From contig JAJNBE010000025.1 in the NCBI GenBank assembly GCA_021155915.1, positions 1 to 46,461 of the forward strand: a stretch of DNA of 46,461 bases, written 5' to 3'. Below are positions 27,762 to 35,434 of the stretch, in pieces (within the stretch, counting starts at the first letter, position 1; each line of letters opens with the position of its first letter). The DNA comes from Solimicrobium sp. (lineage in GTDB: Bacteria > Pseudomonadota > Gammaproteobacteria > Burkholderiales > Burkholderiaceae_D). The notes below the pieces were generated by a model. The model was given only the letters and a program-made list of their open reading frames with translations. It was not told the origin of the DNA and ran no database searches. Both the position numbers and the translations under genes were made by a program.

Positions 27762-28209
27762 AAAATAATCTTTACTAATTCGCTCTTCATATCTGTTAAA
27801 GGTTTTCAATATAAATCTATAAAAAACATCTGCACCTAAAAATAAGAATGTATCCTCACCCTCGTCATTGTCGCGTGCTTTTGGAGGGAATCTAGTATTG
27901 TTAAGCTATGGCGATAGTCATCATTATTCATTTCCTCCCGAAAAAGTAATATGTTGCCTGTGGCTATAATTTGCACTCGTGGAATGCTACCAAAAAAACC
28001 GGAAATGGCAGGGGTTAGGGTGGGAGTTATGTTCCTTCTATGGATTGACGACCACAATTTTGATAAGCCTGCCCTCTTTCAAAGTATGAATAACGTGGAC
28101 TGAAGCCATCTCTTCGGGTAAAATTCCGGTTTTTTGAGGGGGACGTCGTGTTACCTCGCACAGATAGAAAACAACTTCTGCTCAATCAATCGCCAACCAA
28201 TTTGTTACT
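27762..28209. other. Gene-free interval with a REP-like sequence
   Basis: This 448-base interval between the 448-aa gene and the first cytochrome gene holds no convincing gene; a 73-codon minus-strand frame reads through a repeat-like sequence. It contains one diverged copy of the CGTCATT...GGGAATC repeat. The first cytochrome start has no obvious Shine-Dalgarno. Confidence 0.45.
27863..27896. repeat. REP-like CGTCATT...GGGAATC repeat, copy 1
   Basis: The sequence CGTCATTGTCGCGTG, then a short spacer, then GGAGGGAATC resembles the dispersed palindromic repeat CGTCATTCCCGCG...GCGGGAATC common in proteobacteria. A better preserved copy is at 39962. Confidence 0.45.
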
Positions 28210-28542
28210 ATGAAAACCTTATTCGCATTATTCGCTGCGTGCGCTGCTTCACTCAGTATGTCCCAAAGCGCTTGGTCAGCCGACATTGTTGGAAATGCCA
28301 AAGCTGCTGAAACTAAAGTGGCAATGTGTGTGGGCTGTCATGGAATTCCAGGATACAAAGCTACTTTCCCAGAAGTTTATCAAGTACCCAAGTTAGGCGG
28401 ACAGACTGCCAAATATCTTGAAAACGCATTGCTGGCGTATAGAAAAGGGGATCGTACTCATCCAACTATGGATGGTATCGCTAAGAGTTTGTCTGATCAA
28501 GATATCGCCGATTTAGCAGCCTATTACGCAAAACAAAAATAA
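28210..28542 (+). CDS. Class I cytochrome c, exported (110 aa)
   Basis: A Sec signal peptide (MKTLFALFAACAASLSMSQSAWSA) precedes a small mono-haem cytochrome c. The haem is attached at C40-V-G-C43-H44. The C-terminal half has PTMDGIAKSLSDQDIADLAAYYA, where Met is the likely sixth ligand. It belongs to the c4/c553 group of periplasmic electron carriers that feed terminal oxidases. The next gene, 16 bases on, encodes a similar cytochrome, so the pair may act like the two halves of cytochrome c4. No ribosome site is visible before the ATG. Confidence 0.9.
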   Translation: MKTLFALFAACAASLSMSQSAWSADIVGNAKAAETKVAMCVGCHGIPGYKATFPEVYQVPKLGGQTAKYLENALLAYRKGDRTHPTMDGIAKSLSDQDIADLAAYYAKQK

Positions 28543-28558
28543 CACTTAGGAAGATTTT

Positions 28559-28912
28559 ATGAAGAATTTTTTGCTTTTGGTTAGCGCAGCAATGTCTTTG
28601 CTACTTGCCACTCATTGCCAGGCTGGTGGCGATATTAATGCGGGTAAAATTGCTGTAGAGAAATATGGCTGCGTAGCATGCCACGGCGCAGATTTCAACA
28701 CCCCAATTGACCCGAGTTATCCTAAATTGGCCGGGCAGCACGCGGATTATTTAGCCCATACCTTGGTAGCTTATCAGCGCGATTTCAAAGCGCCTAACAG
28801 ACGTGTAAATGCAATTATGAATGGTCAGGCTAAACCATTGTCTTCGAAAGATATTCAAAATATTTCGGCTTATATTCATAACTTGCCGGGGAGTTTGGTC
28901 GTACGTAAATAG
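28559..28912 (+). CDS. Class I cytochrome c, exported (117 aa)
   Basis: The second mono-haem cytochrome of the pair. The signal peptide MKNFLLLVSAAMSLLLATHCQAG is followed by the haem motif C38-V-A-C41-H42. The conserved PKLAGQHADYLAHTLVAYQ helix and the Met-containing NAIMNGQAKPLSSKDIQNISAYI match c553/c4-type carriers. It has an AGGAAG-type ribosome site and lies 16 bases after its neighbour, implying co-transcription. An intrinsic terminator follows at once. Confidence 0.9.
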   Translation: MKNFLLLVSAAMSLLLATHCQAGGDINAGKIAVEKYGCVACHGADFNTPIDPSYPKLAGQHADYLAHTLVAYQRDFKAPNRRVNAIMNGQAKPLSSKDIQNISAYIHNLPGSLVVRK

Positions 28913-28927
28913 CTGATCGACTACGCG

Positions 28928-28966
28928 AAAAAAGCCGCACCCGAATGAAATTGGCGCGGCTTTTTT
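28928..28966. terminator. Intrinsic terminator after the cytochrome pair
   Basis: AAAAAAGCCGC and GCGGCTTTTTT form a stem around a loop of about 17 bases. The A and T runs on both sides let it serve the cytochrome genes and the convergent DUF1841 gene. Confidence 0.85.
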
Positions 28967-29396
28967 ATGCCCGGCATTTTTGATGCACCGCGGCGATGTA
29001 GGCTGTGCTATCAAATGGGGTGCCGTTACGTTGTGATTCCCAAACCATTTTGGCTAGGCACTCCATTAACAAGTGATGTGCCTCGTGTTCTGACTGTAAT
29101 CGTTCTGCCAGAGCAGTAAATGCCACTGATATACCCACCGGTTGATTGATAGACAGTTGTTCAGCGATAGCTAGATGCAGGGCCAAATGTAAAAATGGAT
29201 TGGTTTTTCCTCTTTCAACGGAATAATCCTTCTCTAACGCTACCTCTAAATTAGCAAAGTCGGTGGCGTATTCCGGGTGCTGCGTTATCCAGTACGAGGC
29301 AATCGATTCCAGAGGAGTTAACAGTTCGCGCGCTATTGTTTTCTGATAAGTTTCGCAAAAAAAGCGGCGCGAGTCTTCTTGACGTGGATTAAACAT
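28965..29396 (-). CDS. DUF1841 family protein
   Basis: The 143-residue protein beginning MFNPRQEDSRRFFCETYQK matches the DUF1841 family, a conserved small cytoplasmic protein of beta- and gammaproteobacteria without known function. The motifs HPEYATDFANLE, NPFLHLALHLAIAEQLSINQP and the final HHLLMECLAKMVWESQRNGTPFD are family-like. I place the start at 29396. A longer frame to 29510 would add 38 residues unlike the family. The ATG is preceded directly by a run of ten T on the coding strand, leaving no Shine-Dalgarno. In recalled Burkholderiales genomes it occurs near nth and rnfB, as here. Confidence 0.85.
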   Translation of the reverse strand: MFNPRQEDSRRFFCETYQKTIARELLTPLESIASYWITQHPEYATDFANLEVALEKDYSVERGKTNPFLHLALHLAIAEQLSINQPVGISVAFTALAERLQSEHEAHHLLMECLAKMVWESQRNGTPFDSTAYIAAVHQKCRA

Positions 29397-29737
29397 AAAA
29401 AAAAAAGCGTTGATATCCAATATTTTACAGGAACTATGCTCTTCCCCACTTAAGTTTAAATTTTCATTGCTAATCAACAATTTTAAACGGTAAGGAAAGT
29501 TTAGGCACAATAAAAATTAATTCGTTTTAGGGGTTGTAGAATGCGTGCCGTCTGCCTGCGAAACTGACTTTTTTGCCAAGAAAGCTGTCTGCGCACTTGA
29601 ATAGTTAGGGTGCCACGTCGCCTATAAAAGGTTCTTTAAACGTTGTCCAACTATAATATTTGGATAATTCAAATAACACATCAATTACTCGCGCAGGCTC
29701 TCTGCTATGATGCTGTTTTTTTCCTACAAGGACTTCT
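29397..29737. other. Divergent promoter region between DUF1841 and the nitroreductase
   Basis: This 341-base interval carries no gene; small frames on the minus strand are short and overlap the promoter area. It contains the T10 run before the DUF1841 start and a TATGAT promoter element before the nitroreductase. Confidence 0.45.
29685..29711 (+). promoter_or_regulatory. Candidate promoter of the nitroreductase gene
   Basis: TATGAT (29706-29711) lies about 26 bases before the ATG, with TTACTC upstream at a short 15-bp spacing. An AAGGA ribosome site follows. The -35 match is weak. Confidence 0.35.
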
Positions 29738-30319
29738 ATGTTAGATAGCGCCGCATTAGCTACTTTGTTTACCGCAGCACGCACGCACAATGTTTGGCTA
29801 GACAAGCCGGTTAGTGATGAATTGTGTCATCAAATATATGATTTAGCTAAGTGGGGGCCAACATCGGCTAATTGCTGTCCAGCTCGGATATTATTTGTGA
29901 AAAGCGCAGTAGAAAAAGATAAATTGGTAGCTTGCATGGCACCCGGCAACCAGGAAAAAACTAAAGCAGCGCCAGTGACAGCCATTATTGGGATGGACAT
30001 GGAGTTCTACGAAAAGCTGCCACACCTGTTTCCTCATACAGACGCTAAATCTTGGTTTGCCGGCAACCAACCACTTATCGAATCTACTGCATTTCGTAAC
30101 GCGACACTGCAGGGCGCATACCTGATGATCGCCGCACGTGCCCTCGGCTTGGACTGCGGGCCAATGTCGGGGTTTGATGCAGACAGAATTAACGCTACTT
30201 TTTTTGGGAACAGTAGTATAAAAGTTAATTTTGTTTGTAGCCTTGGTTATGGCGACGCCACTCAATTATTTCCCCGTTCGCCACGATTTACTTTTGATGA
30301 GGCATGCCGCATCGTTTAA
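29738..30319 (+). CDS. Nitroreductase-family flavoprotein, RutE-like (malonic semialdehyde reductase)
   Basis: This FMN-dependent nitroreductase-fold enzyme is closest in layout to RutE/YdfG-associated malonic semialdehyde reductases. It shows [12 protein letters not shown] near the N-terminus, the FMN motif [15 protein letters not shown], then [32 protein letters not shown] and CSLGYGD. In other bacteria RutE reduces malonic semialdehyde to 3-hydroxypropionate; no other rut genes are here, so the substrate is uncertain. Length 193 is typical. Its TAA stop (30317-30319) lies within the TSD of the family B MITE. Confidence 0.85.
   Translation: MLDSAALATLFTAARTHNVWLDKPVSDELCHQIYDLAKWGPTSANCCPARILFVKSAVEKDKLVACMAPGNQEKTKAAPVTAIIGMDMEFYEKLPHLFPHTDAKSWFAGNQPLIESTAFRNATLQGAYLMIAARALGLDCGPMSGFDADRINATFFGNSSIKVNFVCSLGYGDATQLFPRSPRFTFDEACRIV
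30315..30319. repeat. Left target-site duplication of MITE B
   Basis: TTTAA, repeated at 30639-30643. It includes the TAA stop codon of the nitroreductase. Confidence 0.7.
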
Positions 30320-30638
30320 CCGAGATTTTCCATTAGGACGGAGTCAAGTGTGCTTTTTTTAAGTTGTTTGGCCGCACAAAAAGCCTTTGGGTTCAGGAAA
30401 TTTTCCGAGTAGGGAAAGTCCGTTCTGCCAGCGCAGTGCATGCACTGCGAAACCCTTTGCCTCACCGCCGACGTGGCGGCCTATATGGCGCAAGGAGAAG
30501 CAACGCAGTTCAGACAATTTAAAAGAAGTGTAATTGGCTTCCTAGCGTTGCGTGCACTTTGCGATAGTGTTCTTAGTCTGATAGTGACTGTTTATCGGCT
30601 TCACCACGGAGTTGGAGCGGTATAATGGAAAATCTCGG
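30320..30638. mobile_element. MITE family B (319 bp, 5-bp TSD)
   Basis: The ends are a perfect 16-bp inverted repeat: CCGAGATTTTCCATTA at 30320-30335 and its complement at 30623-30638. Direct repeats TTTAA flank it on both sides. It fills the whole gap between the convergent nitroreductase and nth genes. Inside are the 18-bp palindrome CGCAGTGCATGCACTGCG (30432-30449) and a CCGCC...GGCGG hairpin near 30465-30479. A 61-codon frame inside (30440-30625) is not convincing as a gene. Removing the element and one TSD would leave the two stop codons only 3 bases apart. Confidence 0.82.
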
Positions 30639-30643
30639 TTTAA
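30639..30643. repeat. Right target-site duplication of MITE B
   Basis: A second copy of TTTAA lies immediately after the right terminal inverted repeat. Confidence 0.7.
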
Positions 30644-30646
30644 CCA

Positions 30647-31321
30647 TTATTCTGGTATCTTATTTCGCGCTGCTACTTCCTCAAGCGGCAGGGGAGTTTT
30701 GCATTTGTAGTCACATAAATCCACGACGATGCAATTCCAACATAACGGTTTGCGTGCTTTGCAGGTGTAACGCCCATGCAATATTAGCCAGTGATGAGCA
30801 TTTAATTTAAATTCGTCGGGCACCTTTTTCAGTAACTGTTGTTCGACTTTTTCTACCGAGCTTCCAATCGCTAAACCGGTACGATTGCCCACCCGAAAAA
30901 TGTGAGTATCTACAGCAATTGTGGGCTCGCCAAAGGCGGTATTTAGTACGACATTGGCGGTCTTACGCCCAACACCAGGCAGAGCTTCAAGCGAAGCTCG
31001 GTCATGAGGTACCTCGCCAGCATGCTGAGTGATTAGAATTTGGCAAGTGGCAATAATATTTTTAGCTTTAGTTCTGTAGAGACCAATGCGGGCAATATAG
31101 GGAATCAGCGCTTCTTCGCCCAATGCCAACAATTTAGCCGGCGTGTTGGCAACAGGAAATAATCGTCGTGTCGCTAAGTTGACCGAAACGTCGGTGGCCT
31201 GCGCAGAGAGTAAGACGGCAATTAATAATTCAAACGGCGTGGCATATTCCAACTCGGTTTTAGGATAAGGGTTGGCCTGTTGCAGACGTTTAAAAAACGT
31301 AATGCGCTGAGATGCATTCAT
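30647..31321 (-). CDS. nth: Endonuclease III
   Basis: Nth is a bifunctional glycosylase/AP lyase that removes oxidised pyrimidines. The helix-hairpin-helix LEALPGVGRKTANVVL contains the catalytic K120, and D138 lies in AVDTHIFRVGNR; both numbers equal those of E. coli. The [4Fe-4S] ligands follow the C-x6-C-x2-C-x5-C pattern in CKARKPLCWNCIVVDLC. I place the start at ATG 31321 (MNASQRITFFKRL, 224 aa). The upstream extension to 31408 is unlike the family and enters the decayed family A repeat. Its order with rnfB (same strand, upstream) is common in Burkholderiales. Confidence 0.95.
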   Translation of the reverse strand: MNASQRITFFKRLQQANPYPKTELEYATPFELLIAVLLSAQATDVSVNLATRRLFPVANTPAKLLALGEEALIPYIARIGLYRTKAKNIIATCQILITQHAGEVPHDRASLEALPGVGRKTANVVLNTAFGEPTIAVDTHIFRVGNRTGLAIGSSVEKVEQQLLKKVPDEFKLNAHHWLILHGRYTCKARKPLCWNCIVVDLCDYKCKTPLPLEEVAARNKIPE

Positions 31322-31370
31322 AATGATTTCTTTAGAGATAGATTTGAAAGGCCAATACAGAAGTCTCTTA

Positions 31371-31482
31371 CTGGACTTATTGCACGAATTAAGTACCGTG
31401 TGACGCACTGCTCGCCGTTTCTAGTTACTTGAGTACATTTCGCGTGCTGTGATCCGAGCGCCTTGTCGAATGCAGAGGTTTA
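31371..31482. mobile_element. MITE family A, decayed copy 3
   Basis: In the orientation of copy 2, this stretch keeps TTATTGCACG near the left end. It also retains CTAGTTACTTGAGTACATT (compare ATGTACTTAAGTACATT), GAGCGCCTTGTC, and a right end TGCAGAGGTTTA (compare TGCAGAGGTCTC). It is about 112 bp long, has no clear TSD, and its right end runs into the TAA stop of rnfB. It fills most of the gap between rnfB and nth. Confidence 0.6.
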
Positions 31483-32175
31483 GTGTCCGGGTTTAGCTGC
31501 TTGGGTAATGGCTACATTAATGACCATCTTTTTTCGTTCTGCTTCGATTACCTTAGTGGAGCAAGGTGCTGTTTCTTCTTGAATCACGCGCAATTTTTCT
31601 CTTGCTTTAATCAGTAAGCGCGCCTCGTTCTCTTCTTTTTCCCGTTTTAACCGTTCTGTTTTGAAATCATGTTGGGCTCGCGCGGCAGTTGCTTGTTCCT
31701 GGCTCCAGGCATCCCACCCAGTCTTGGTTCCGCTTACTGTAACCAGACTGATGCAGTCAACCGGGCAGGGCGGGATGCATAAATCACAGCCCGTGCATTG
31801 CCCCGTAATAACCGTGTGAATCTGTTTGGCAGCACCGACAATAGCATCGACCGGGCAAGCTTGGATGCAAAGAGTGCAACCAATACAAGCCGCCTCATCG
31901 ATGATAGCAACTGTTCGCGGGTGTTCCTTTCCGTGGCTCGTATTAAGCGTTAATTCCGGTTTTTTTAATAGTTGTGCTAACCGAACAATGCCTTGTTGTC
32001 CCCCAGGTGGGCACTGATTATATAATGCTTCTCCGGAAGCAATAGCCTCAGCATACGGGCGACAAGCGGAAAATCCACATTTGGTGCATTGCGTCTGGGG
32101 CAGCACATCTTCGATCTGGTCAGCGAGCGAATGAGTTGTGAGGGAGGTCACGATGTCAGGTATTAGTGCATGCAT
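31480..32175 (-). CDS. rnfB: RnfB/RsxB-like ferredoxin-type protein, stand-alone
   Basis: The protein holds an Fe-S motif C30-x2-C33-x4-C38-x16-C55 ([19 protein letters not shown]). Two [4Fe-4S] ferredoxin motifs follow: C97-x2-C-x2-C-x3-C107-P and C127-x2-C-x2-C-x3-C137-P. A charged helical tail (residues 160-231) follows. This is RnfB without the usual N-terminal membrane anchor, and no rnfA, C, D, G or E lies nearby. Such orphan RnfB proteins are normal in betaproteobacteria; the electron partner is unknown. Neighbours nth (an Fe-S enzyme), ferredoxin and ferredoxin reductase suggest an Fe-S or redox role, by inference. The first M may not be the true start. Confidence 0.88.
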   Translation of the reverse strand: MHALIPDIVTSLTTHSLADQIEDVLPQTQCTKCGFSACRPYAEAIASGEALYNQCPPGGQQGIVRLAQLLKKPELTLNTSHGKEHPRTVAIIDEAACIGCTLCIQACPVDAIVGAAKQIHTVITGQCTGCDLCIPPCPVDCISLVTVSGTKTGWDAWSQEQATAARAQHDFKTERLKREKEENEARLLIKAREKLRVIQEETAPCSTKVIEAERKKMVINVAITQAAKPGH

Positions 32176-32271
32176 TAGCGAAATAATCGCTAACCAAAAT
32201 TCTCAAAAAAGCCAAGTGGCAATTAGTATTCAGACCTCAAAATGCTGGTAGCTTCTGACCAATAAATCGTC

Positions 32272-33351
32272 TTAGCCATGTTTCCTAATAAACTCGGCAA
32301 CAGTCGGATACACTGTTTCCCGCCAGCGTCGGCCGGAAAATATACCATAATGTCCACAGTTTGGCGCTACAAAACTCTGTTTTTTATTTGCGGGAATGCC
32401 TTTACAAATATTATGCGCTGCCTGAGTTTGGCCGGGGCCCGAAATGTCATCCAGCTCCCCTTCTACCGTATAGAGAGCCACTGTTTTTATGTCTTGCGGT
32501 CGCACTAATTTGCCCTCAACCTTCCACGTCCCAGCAGGGAGCCTAAATTCCTGAAACACAATTTTAATGGTTTCCAGATAAAAGTCAGCGGGCATATCTA
32601 AAACCGCATTGTACTCATTATAGAACTGGCGATGCATTTCTGCAGAGTCATCATTACCTTTAATCAGGTGCTGATAAAAATCCCAATGGCTTCGTGCATG
32701 ACGACCCGGGTTCATGGCAATGAATCCGGAATGTTGTAAAAAGCCAGGATAGACTTTGCGGCCAAAACCCGGAAAGTTATGGGGTACGCTGTAAATAACA
32801 TTGTTTTCAAACCACGAGAAAGGCTTTTCCACAGCCAGACTATCCACTTGTGTCGGCGACTTCCTGGGGTCAATCGGCCCACCCATCATGGTCATTGTTT
32901 TTGGTAGCTTCGGATCTTTATTAGTTGCCATTAACGAAATTGCTGCTAATACCGGAACGGTGGGTTGGCAGACCGAAATGACATGTAAATTGGGAGCGAG
33001 ATGACGGATAAATTCTTGAATGTAATAGATGTAATCATGCAGGTGAAATTCGCCCACTTCAAGGGGCACCATGCGCGCGTCAGTCCAGTCAGTGATGTAG
33101 ACATCATGTTCCGTAAGTAAAGTCCGGACCGTGTCACGCAATAGTGTTGAATGGTGACCAGACAAGGGGGCAACTAACAATACTTTTGGTTGGTCTAGTT
33201 TTTGGATTTCTTTGTCACTAAGCATTTTCTTAAAGTGAATTAGACGGCAAAAACTTTTATGTAATTCCGCTTCTTCGACAATGTTAATAGTTTTGCCCTT
33301 AATCGTCGTCGCTGAAATATTGAAGGGCGGTTTTTCGTAATTTTTCCCCAA
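32272..33351 (-). CDS. phaZ: Intracellular poly(3-hydroxybutyrate) depolymerase, 5' end uncertain
   Basis: This resembles PhaZ1 of Ralstonia, which degrades stored PHB granules. The nucleophile is a cysteine in the box SVCQPT (C128 here, corresponding to Cys183 of Ralstonia), with Asp in GELDDISG and His in CGHYGIFSG. The frame shown begins at a TTG (33351) in the middle of the conserved segment RLGKNYEKP. In-frame homology continues upstream as NPISPFAY...QRIAAGYELLF to about 33429, but an in-frame TAA at 33490-33492 follows and no ATG, GTG or earlier TTG lies between. So the 5' end is frameshifted, mutated or uses a rare start. The catalytic part is intact. Confidence 0.88.
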   Translation of the reverse strand: MGKNYEKPPFNISATTIKGKTINIVEEAELHKSFCRLIHFKKMLSDKEIQKLDQPKVLLVAPLSGHHSTLLRDTVRTLLTEHDVYITDWTDARMVPLEVGEFHLHDYIYYIQEFIRHLAPNLHVISVCQPTVPVLAAISLMATNKDPKLPKTMTMMGGPIDPRKSPTQVDSLAVEKPFSWFENNVIYSVPHNFPGFGRKVYPGFLQHSGFIAMNPGRHARSHWDFYQHLIKGNDDSAEMHRQFYNEYNAVLDMPADFYLETIKIVFQEFRLPAGTWKVEGKLVRPQDIKTVALYTVEGELDDISGPGQTQAAHNICKGIPANKKQSFVAPNCGHYGIFSGRRWRETVYPTVAEFIRKHG

Positions 33352-33592
33352 GCGAAACAGAAGTTCATAGCCAGCAGCAATCCGTTGTGAAAATGGTGTA
33401 TAAGCGAATGGTGAGATAGGATTGCTAATGTTTTCTCTTTCAGTGAACGTCCTGTGTTTTATTGCAATAAATTGCTGCGTTGCACCATTTTATTCCGTTT
33501 TGAGGGGCATGCCAAGCTTGTTTGGGGTCAAAACGAAAAAGCGCTAGTTCACGAAAGAAAAGGCGCTTAAATTTCTATTACTCACTTAAGAT

Positions 33593-34663
33593 TTAATCAA
33601 AAACCGGCGTTTCCACTCCCAAAATTTTGTGTAGTTTAGGTGAAGTGGTGGTGTATTGCATATGAATTTTCTTGTCAGGAAAGATATAAGGCGCGGCCCC
33701 AAAGGCGGCCAAAGCGGCTTCATGAAAACCAGATAAAATTAGTTTCTTTTTGCCGGGATAGGTGTTGATATCGCCTACCGCAAAAATGCCAGGGATATTC
33801 GTTTCAAACTTCTCGGTGCTAGTAACTTTCAATTGCTTGCGTTCAATGTCTAGGCTCCAGTTAGTAATGGGACCAAGTTTCGGCGATAAACCATAAAAAA
33901 CTAATAGGTCATCTAAAGGAAGTCGGCGGGTTACGCCATCTGTACCAGTCACTTTAATTTCAGTTAATAAATCGTCTCGCGTTTCGATTCCCGTAACTTG
34001 TCCGACTATGAATTGCATTTCTAATTGCTCACATAACTGATGCATTTTGGAAATGGAAGCAGGAGCCGCTCGGAAATCTTCACGGCGATGTAATAATACT
34101 ACCGATTCTGCTTTACCCACCAGATCTAAAGCCCAGTCTAATGCAGAGTCACCACCCCCACAAATTACGATATTTTTACCATGAAAGCGAGTCGGATCCT
34201 TAACACGATAGAACAATTGTTTATTTTCAAATGCATCAATTCCGTCGACTTTGAGTGTACGAGGTTGAAAAGATCCCACACCCGCTGCAATAAAAATAGT
34301 TTTGGTGATAAAGCGTTGGCCGCGCGACGTTTCTAAATCAAATCGGCCATCTTCTCGTTGGGCTACAAGAGTGACTTCTTGATTTAAGTGAAAGGTCGGC
34401 CCAAAGGGTTGAATTTGCTGTAACAAATTGTTAGTTAATTCCTGGCCTGTACACACAGGTAAAGCAGGGATATCGTAAATAGGTTTGTCGGGATAGAGTT
34501 CAACGCACTGTCCACCCACCATAGGCAAAGAATCAATTACATGTGCTTTGATTTCTAAGAGGCCTAACTCAAAAACTTGAAATAGTCCTACAGGACCTGC
34601 ACCAACAATAACTGCGTCAGCGATAATGGGAGCCAATGAATTATTAGCTTGATTGGTTTCCAT
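33593..34663 (-). CDS. Ferredoxin-NADP reductase, thioredoxin-reductase-like type
   Basis: This flavoprotein moves electrons between NADPH and ferredoxin. The FAD-binding motif is [12 protein letters not shown] (about 18-29) and the NADP motif is [16 protein letters not shown] (about 165-180). The C-terminal [27 protein letters not shown] is the second FAD motif. It lacks the CxxC of thioredoxin reductase, which separates it as the FNR subgroup. Length 356 is typical. It lies 59 bases downstream of the ferredoxin gene on the same strand, its likely redox partner. Confidence 0.92.
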   Translation of the reverse strand: METNQANNSLAPIIADAVIVGAGPVGLFQVFELGLLEIKAHVIDSLPMVGGQCVELYPDKPIYDIPALPVCTGQELTNNLLQQIQPFGPTFHLNQEVTLVAQREDGRFDLETSRGQRFITKTIFIAAGVGSFQPRTLKVDGIDAFENKQLFYRVKDPTRFHGKNIVICGGGDSALDWALDLVGKAESVVLLHRREDFRAAPASISKMHQLCEQLEMQFIVGQVTGIETRDDLLTEIKVTGTDGVTRRLPLDDLLVFYGLSPKLGPITNWSLDIERKQLKVTSTEKFETNIPGIFAVGDINTYPGKKKLILSGFHEAALAAFGAAPYIFPDKKIHMQYTTTSPKLHKILGVETPVFD

Positions 34664-34722
34664 AAAGCGGATAGGTTCCTATTGAGATGGCTATTTATGA
34701 ATAAAATGAGGGACTGAGAAGC

Positions 34723-35046
34723 TCAACGCTTAAGAAACTGTATTTTTTCTTTCACATCTTTCCATTGATCAGCGTCTGGCAAATGCGCAACAGTTTTGGT
34801 AATCGCGGGCCAACTACGTGCTAAATCAACGTTAATTTTTATAAATGCTTGTTGATCAGCAGGAACATCCTCTTCTGCAAAAATTGCATTGACCGGGCAT
34901 TCCGCCACGCACACAGCACAATCAATACACTCATCGGGTTCAATCACTAAAAAATTGGGGCCGACACGAAAACAATCTACCGGGCAAACATCAACGCAAT
35001 CGGTATATCGGCAGCGGATGCAGGATTCGGTGACAACATGAGTCAT
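34723..35046 (-). CDS. fdxA: 7Fe ferredoxin (FdxA type)
   Basis: A 107-residue [3Fe-4S][4Fe-4S] ferredoxin. Its cysteines are C9, C12, C17 and C21-P in CIRCRYTDCVDVCP, then C40, C43, C46 and C50-P in CIDCAVCVAECP. The order and the long C-terminal helical part (about residues 60-107) match the FdxA family of proteobacteria. It carries electrons in the cytoplasm. Co-oriented with, and just upstream of, the ferredoxin-NADP reductase. Confidence 0.95.
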   Translation of the reverse strand: MTHVVTESCIRCRYTDCVDVCPVDCFRVGPNFLVIEPDECIDCAVCVAECPVNAIFAEEDVPADQQAFIKINVDLARSWPAITKTVAHLPDADQWKDVKEKIQFLKR

Positions 35047-35285
35047 AACGGGCCTACCTTAGAAAACGAAATTTGGAAAGCGCTTGATGCTAGCTTATTA
35101 AGCATATAAAAAGGCTGCTAGAAGAATAAATTGGTATTTTAAGGTAATTTGAGCGTTACTACAATTAATGGCACTAGCTTAAGGCCGTACTACCAAAACC
35201 GTTATCGTCACACCCAAGAATTATCTGACCTTATTATCCTCGTTCCGGGCGATTTTTTCCTTAAAAAACTATTTCGAAATAATTG

Positions 35286-35299
35286 TTGATTTACATCAA
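35286..35299. promoter_or_regulatory. Perfect FNR/ANR box
   Basis: TTGATTTACATCAA matches the TTGAT-N4-ATCAA consensus at all ten positions. Its centre (35292.5) is 29.5 bases before TACACT (35322-35327), the -10 candidate. That places it at about -41.5 from a start near 35334, the standard class II activation position. Confidence 0.8.
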
Positions 35300-35321
35300 T
35301 TAGGCCTAAGAGGATAGAAAA

Positions 35322-35327
35322 TACACT
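35322..35327 (+). promoter_or_regulatory. -10 element of an FNR-type promoter
   Basis: TACACT matches four of six positions of TATAAT and has the spacing to the FNR box expected for an activated promoter. The predicted start near 35334 gives a leader of about 100 bases before the ferritin-like gene. Confidence 0.55.
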
Positions 35328-35434
35328 GAAAAAACGTGATCGTCGGGCAATTTATTGCCACCGATTTATTGATTGAATCTTGCCGATTAACTATTAGTAA
35401 CACTCAATACTCAATATCTTTTTGGAGAATCATC

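Larger units (their letters stand above)
35047..35434. other. Divergent regulatory region between fdxA and the stress operon
   Basis: This 388-base interval has no gene. Its main feature is an FNR/ANR box with a well-placed -10 element directed at the ferritin-like gene. The fdxA promoter must lie in the left part, where I see no strong consensus. Confidence 0.6.

Noticed and set aside
27836..28057. 73-codon minus-strand frame upstream of the cytochromes
   Set aside because: It reads through a REP-like repeat and lacks protein-like features.
30440..30625. 61-codon plus-strand frame between nitroreductase and nth
   Set aside because: It lies within the family B element and ends in its terminal repeat; it is more likely chance in structured repeat DNA.
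30318..30640. RNase P or 6S RNA gene, considered because of GGAAAGTCC and the closing stem
   Set aside because: Other RNase P signatures are missing, and the closing stem is better explained as terminal repeats with a TTTAA duplication.
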